Source: Planctomyces sp. SH-PL14
GTDB taxonomy: Bacteria > Planctomycetota > Planctomycetia > Planctomycetales > Planctomycetaceae
Assembly: GCF_001610835.1 (NCBI RefSeq)
Contig: NZ_CP011270.1
Location: 3,366,001 to 3,430,000 of the forward strand
Reading direction: 5' to 3'
DNA: 64,000 nucleotides
The notes under the pieces are model-generated. The model ran no database searches. It was not told the DNA's origin and saw only the letters and a program-made list of their open reading frames with translations. The position numbers and the translations under genes were made by a program. Positions 61,051 to 64,000 of this stretch are shown one piece after another; positions within the stretch are counted from its first letter, which is position 1, and every line of letters begins with the position of its first letter.

Positions 61051-61392
61051 ATGCCGCTCCTCTCCACGGAAGCCCCTGAATCCCCCGCCCGCACCGACGT
61101 CGACGCCTGGCTGTGCCAGGAGGACGCCCTCGTCTGCGGAATGGACCATCCCGCCTCGATCGAGGCCCGCGAAGGCTATCTCCGCGGGATCCGGGCGGCC
61201 GCCGACGCCACCTGGCACGACGGCATCACCCAGAAGGAGTGGCGCCGGCGGACCCGGGAGGAGTACTTCCGGACGAATCCGGTCGTCTGCCTCATCGTGA
61301 AATGGATGATCGGCCGGCTCATTGCCTGGGCGATCGACAAGCTCCTCGAGCTCTACACCCGCCAACCGAGATTCGCCCCCCACCATGGCTGA
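61051..61392 (+). CDS. Phage hypothetical protein with C-terminal hydrophobic helix
   Basis: A 113-residue protein. The soluble part (AWLCQEDALVCGMDHPASIE) is followed by CLIVKWMIGRLIAWAIDKLL, an amphipathic or membrane helix. The end overlaps the next gene by 8 bases. No family recognised; placed directly before the terminase genes. Confidence 0.5.
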   Translation: MPLLSTEAPESPARTDVDAWLCQEDALVCGMDHPASIEAREGYLRGIRAAADATWHDGITQKEWRRRTREEYFRTNPVVCLIVKWMIGRLIAWAIDKLLELYTRQPRFAPHHG

Positions 61393-61774
61393 TTGGACGA
61401 TTCCCGCCGACCTCCCCGCCGGCGTCCGATCGTGGTGGGCAGCCATCATCGAGCAGCTCCGCGAGACGGAGCGTCTCAGCGGGGCCCAGCCGATCCACGT
61501 CCGCCTCCTGGCCCAGTCGCTCTATCAGTACGACTGGATCACGGAGGAGATCAACACCCGCTCCACGCAGATCGACGAGCTCCACAGCGAGTCGACGGTC
61601 AAACGCCAGGTCTCGCCGGAAGTTCGCGCGCAAGCGGAGCTGCTGGAACAGATCCGGCGGCTCCTGAAGGACCTCCACCTTGACTCCCTCGCCGCAGACG
61701 CCGGTGACCCACTCGAATCGCTTCGCCGGCGAGTGGAACAGCGCGCTCACGAAGTTCGATGCAACAGCAATTAA
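61385..61774 (+). CDS. Putative terminase small subunit (P27-like)
   Basis: A 129-residue helical protein from ATG 61385. WWAAIIEQLRETERLSGAQP and LLAQSLYQYDWITEEIN, then a charged C-terminal helix ending in EQRAHEVRCNSN, have the pattern of P27-family small terminase subunits. Position immediately before, and overlapping, the large subunit gene is the main support. It would recognise phage DNA for packaging. Confidence 0.6.
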   Translation: MADWTIPADLPAGVRSWWAAIIEQLRETERLSGAQPIHVRLLAQSLYQYDWITEEINTRSTQIDELHSESTVKRQVSPEVRAQAELLEQIRRLLKDLHLDSLAADAGDPLESLRRRVEQRAHEVRCNSN

Positions 61775-63920
61775 GCAGCTCGAGGGGCTGCTGAGGCGGG
61801 CCACGAAGCCGCTCGACACGCTCGCGGACCTCGCCGACATCGCCAATGGTGAAGAGCTCGAGCTCCTCGTCACGGCCCTCAAGAAGCGGGATCCGCTGGA
61901 AGGCCTGAGCGGCTACGAACGCCGCAAGGCCCGTTCCGCCCAGCGGGAGAAACAGAACTCCCGCTCCGGTCGCGAAATCGGCCCGCTTCCCGAGGTGAAG
62001 GATCCGGAACGCCGCGCCCGGTGCGAGCATGATCTCCGTCTCTTCCTGCTGACCTACTTCCCGCAGGCCTTCCCGCTCCCGTTCGGCGATGATCACCTCG
62101 ACGTCATCCGCAACATTGAGGCGGCCGTCGCCGAGCAGAAGATCTTTACGCTGGCCATGCCCCGCGGATCGGGGAAAACGACCATTTGCGAAGGGGCGGG
62201 CGGGTGGATCGCCGCCTACGGCAAGATGCCATTCCTGATGATCGTCCACGCCACGGAGGACAAGGCCGTCGCCGGCCTCGAGAAGATCAAGGCGGAGTTC
62301 GAAAAGAACGAACTCCTCGCCGAGGACTTCCCCGAGGTCTGCTACCCGATCATCAAGCTCGAGGGGATCCGCAACCGGGCCAAGGGCCAGGTCCTGAACG
62401 GTCTCCCGACGGAGATCATGTGGAAGGACCAGGAGATTCGCTTTCCGACGGTCCCCGGCTCGAAGGCCTCCGGCCTGATCTTCACCTCTCACGGGATCGA
62501 TTCGGCGATGCGCGGAGCGAACCGCCGTGCTCCGGACGGGCGACGGATTCGCCCCAACTTCATTCTGATCGACGACCCCCAGACGGACTCGAGCGCGAAG
62601 TCCCGCGACGAATGCACGAAGCGGCTCGAGATCATCACGAAGGGGATCAAGGGGCTCGTCGGGCCCGGGGAGTCCCTCGGCGGCGTGATCCCCTGCACGG
62701 TGATCCAGCCCGGCGACGTCGCCCACACGCTGCTCAACTCGAAGCTCTATCCCGACTTCAACGGGAAGACGTACCAGCTCCTCTACGGAGAATCGAAGCG
62801 GATGGACCTGTGGCAGCAGTATGCCTCGCTCCTCCGCCTCGAGAAGGAAGAGAAGCGGCCCTGCATCGAGTCCCGGGATTTCTACATCGCGTACCGGGCC
62901 GAGATGGACGAGGGGCTGCGGGCCGGCTGGGAGTACCGGAAGCAGGCGCACCACGTCTCGGCGATCCAGTACGCGATGGAGCTGTTCCTGTTCGAGCCGG
63001 ACTACTTCTACGCGGAGGGGCAGAACGACCCGCAGGACCCGCGGGCGGCCGATGACAAGTTCCTCCGCGCCGACGACATCGCCAAGAAGGTCACGAACTA
63101 CATCCGTCGCCAGGTCCCGCTCGACGTCCGCTGGATCACGGCCCACATCGACGTGCAGAAGAACCTGCTCTTCTACAAGGTTATCGGCTGGACGCCGAAC
63201 TTCAGCGGGTACGTCCTCGAGTACGGGACTTTCCCCGAGCAGCTCCTCTCTCACTTCACCGCCCGCCAGGCGAGCCCCACGCTGGCCGACATTTTTCCGG
63301 GCTCCTCTGTCGAGACCGCCCTCTACAAGGGGCTCGAGGCGGCGTTCCGCCAGCTCTTCACGACGGAATACCTCCGGATCGACGGTCTCAAGTGCCGGCT
63401 GTCGATCCTGGGCGTCGACGCGAACTGGCAGACGAAAACGGTGAAGAAGGCCTGTGTCGAGTCCCCCTGGGCGGGCTCGATCATGCCCATGCACGGCAAC
63501 TTCATCGGCCCGAACGAGTGCCCGATCTCGGAATACAAGAAGCGGGAGGGGGAGTTCATCGGCGACGAATGGATCATCGCGGCCAAGAACGGCATCCGGT
63601 ACACGCGGTACGACTCGAACTACTGGAAGACGTTCGCCGGCCGCCGCCTCGCCTCGCCATACCCGAATCCCGGCTGCCTCGTCCTCTACGGTCCTGAGGG
63701 AACCCGCCACACGCTGCTCTCGCGCCACCTCGACTCGGAAATCCGAACGCCGACGACCGGAAAGCGGACTGTCGATCAGTGGGACCTCCGGCCGGGCGAG
63801 TCAGAGAACCACTGGTGGGACAACGCGGTCGCGAACTGCGTCCTGGCGTCGATTTCCGGGGCTCAGACGACGCAAACGGAACGGAAGCAGGTCCGGGAGG
63901 AGAGAGAAATACACTTCTAG
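61680..63920 (+). CDS. Phage terminase large subunit
   Basis: A 746-residue packaging motor. The ATPase has Walker A MPRGSGKTTICEGAG and Walker B FILIDDPQTDSS. The nuclease domain shows the acidic residues in TAHIDVQKNLLFYK, ILGVDANWQTK and HWWDNAVANC, the RNase H-like arrangement of large terminases. It cuts concatemers and drives DNA into the prohead. The gene overlaps the small subunit by 95 bases; the listed start is TTG 61680, with GTG 61704 as an alternative, neither with a good ribosome site. After the stop, 80 bases remain; ATG 63970 may open the next gene, too short to judge. Confidence 0.9.
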   Translation: MTPSPQTPVTHSNRFAGEWNSALTKFDATAIKQLEGLLRRATKPLDTLADLADIANGEELELLVTALKKRDPLEGLSGYERRKARSAQREKQNSRSGREIGPLPEVKDPERRARCEHDLRLFLLTYFPQAFPLPFGDDHLDVIRNIEAAVAEQKIFTLAMPRGSGKTTICEGAGGWIAAYGKMPFLMIVHATEDKAVAGLEKIKAEFEKNELLAEDFPEVCYPIIKLEGIRNRAKGQVLNGLPTEIMWKDQEIRFPTVPGSKASGLIFTSHGIDSAMRGANRRAPDGRRIRPNFILIDDPQTDSSAKSRDECTKRLEIITKGIKGLVGPGESLGGVIPCTVIQPGDVAHTLLNSKLYPDFNGKTYQLLYGESKRMDLWQQYASLLRLEKEEKRPCIESRDFYIAYRAEMDEGLRAGWEYRKQAHHVSAIQYAMELFLFEPDYFYAEGQNDPQDPRAADDKFLRADDIAKKVTNYIRRQVPLDVRWITAHIDVQKNLLFYKVIGWTPNFSGYVLEYGTFPEQLLSHFTARQASPTLADIFPGSSVETALYKGLEAAFRQLFTTEYLRIDGLKCRLSILGVDANWQTKTVKKACVESPWAGSIMPMHGNFIGPNECPISEYKKREGEFIGDEWIIAAKNGIRYTRYDSNYWKTFAGRRLASPYPNPGCLVLYGPEGTRHTLLSRHLDSEIRTPTTGKRTVDQWDLRPGESENHWWDNAVANCVLASISGAQTTQTERKQVREEREIHF

Positions 63921-64000
63921 GCTATTCTTCGCTCTGTCGTCACACTTCCCAAAGCGAGTCCGTCTTGTAATGGCTTCGGAAGAATGCCACCAAGGCATCA

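Larger units (their letters stand above)
44079..64000 (+). mobile_element. Left part of a tRNA-integrated prophage-like element (continues past the window)
   Basis: The element starts at an orphan tRNA-Ile2 3' fragment and contains, in order, Xis-like, tRNA-fMet, HNH nuclease, Gam-like, CsrA, O-like replication protein, degraded ATPase, cargo genes, papain-like peptidase and small and large terminase genes. Most genes are on the plus strand with short overlaps. Minus-strand cargo genes interrupt this order at 49901, 50831, 53272 and 56438-57973. Portal, capsid and tail genes are not yet reached at 64000. No integrase gene is visible. Confidence 0.8.

Noticed and set aside
61599-63728. A 709-codon minus-strand frame opposite the terminase
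   Set aside because: Antisense to a well-supported terminase with Walker and nuclease motifs; composition is typical of a GC-bias shadow.

Overview
The window is high-GC DNA from a planctomycete chromosome followed by the left part of an integrated prophage-like element. The phylum call rests on family content: three pairs of DUF1549/DUF1553 cytochrome-like proteins with DUF1501 proteins, DUF1559 prepilin-like protein, type I sulfatases, an unusually long Rho, and the dense dispersed and palindromic intergenic repeats common in these genomes. No rRNA operon or CRISPR array is present.

Host part, 1-44078. Positions 1-7283 hold the end of an unknown gene, a small secreted protein and a co-directional DUF1549/DUF1553, DUF1501 and PPC-domain set. 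accB and accC (9559-7459, minus strand) encode two acetyl-CoA carboxylase subunits. A 1.4 kb gene-free stretch before rho carries a promoter, strong hairpins and a T-run terminator that look like a roughly 350-nt non-coding RNA. After rho come two secreted sulfatases, with copies of a 280-320 bp dispersed repeat on either side of the pair.

Positions 17590-26633 form a nitrate assimilation operon: NarK-type transporter, a fused four-cluster ferredoxin and DmsC-like quinol anchor, molybdopterin nitrate reductase, siroheme nitrite reductase, and a CysJ-like FAD/NADPH reductase with an Fe-S motif where an FMN domain would be expected. Two near-identical 16-bp dyads lie upstream.

A minus-strand DUF1549/DUF1501 pair, a lipoprotein and a DUF1559 protein follow (26753-32761). 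A GntR/FCD regulator (33145-33786) diverges from a probable catabolic cluster (34013-42999): DUF1549, DUF1501, AstE-like hydrolase, enolase-superfamily dehydratase and ACS-type MFS transporter. Four operator-like dyads sit between regulator and cluster, and related palindromic repeats separate the later genes.

Prophage part, 44079 to beyond 64000. A 45-nt 3' fragment of a tRNA-Ile2(CAT) gene on the minus strand marks the probable left attachment site. The element then carries an Xis-like protein, its own initiator tRNA-fMet, an HNH nuclease, a Mu Gam-like end-protection protein, CsrA, a lambda-O-like replication protein whose gene contains three 17-bp iterons at an exact 23-bp period, and, near the window's end, papain-like peptidase and terminase genes. 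The plus-strand phage genes are interrupted by minus-strand cargo: a secreted protein, a trypsin-like protease, an unknown gene that has replaced the middle of an ATPase gene, and a small RHH-led pair. Three single-base frameshifts between 52.8 and 59.0 kb suggest decay or base-calling error. No integrase is visible here; it may lie at the far end.
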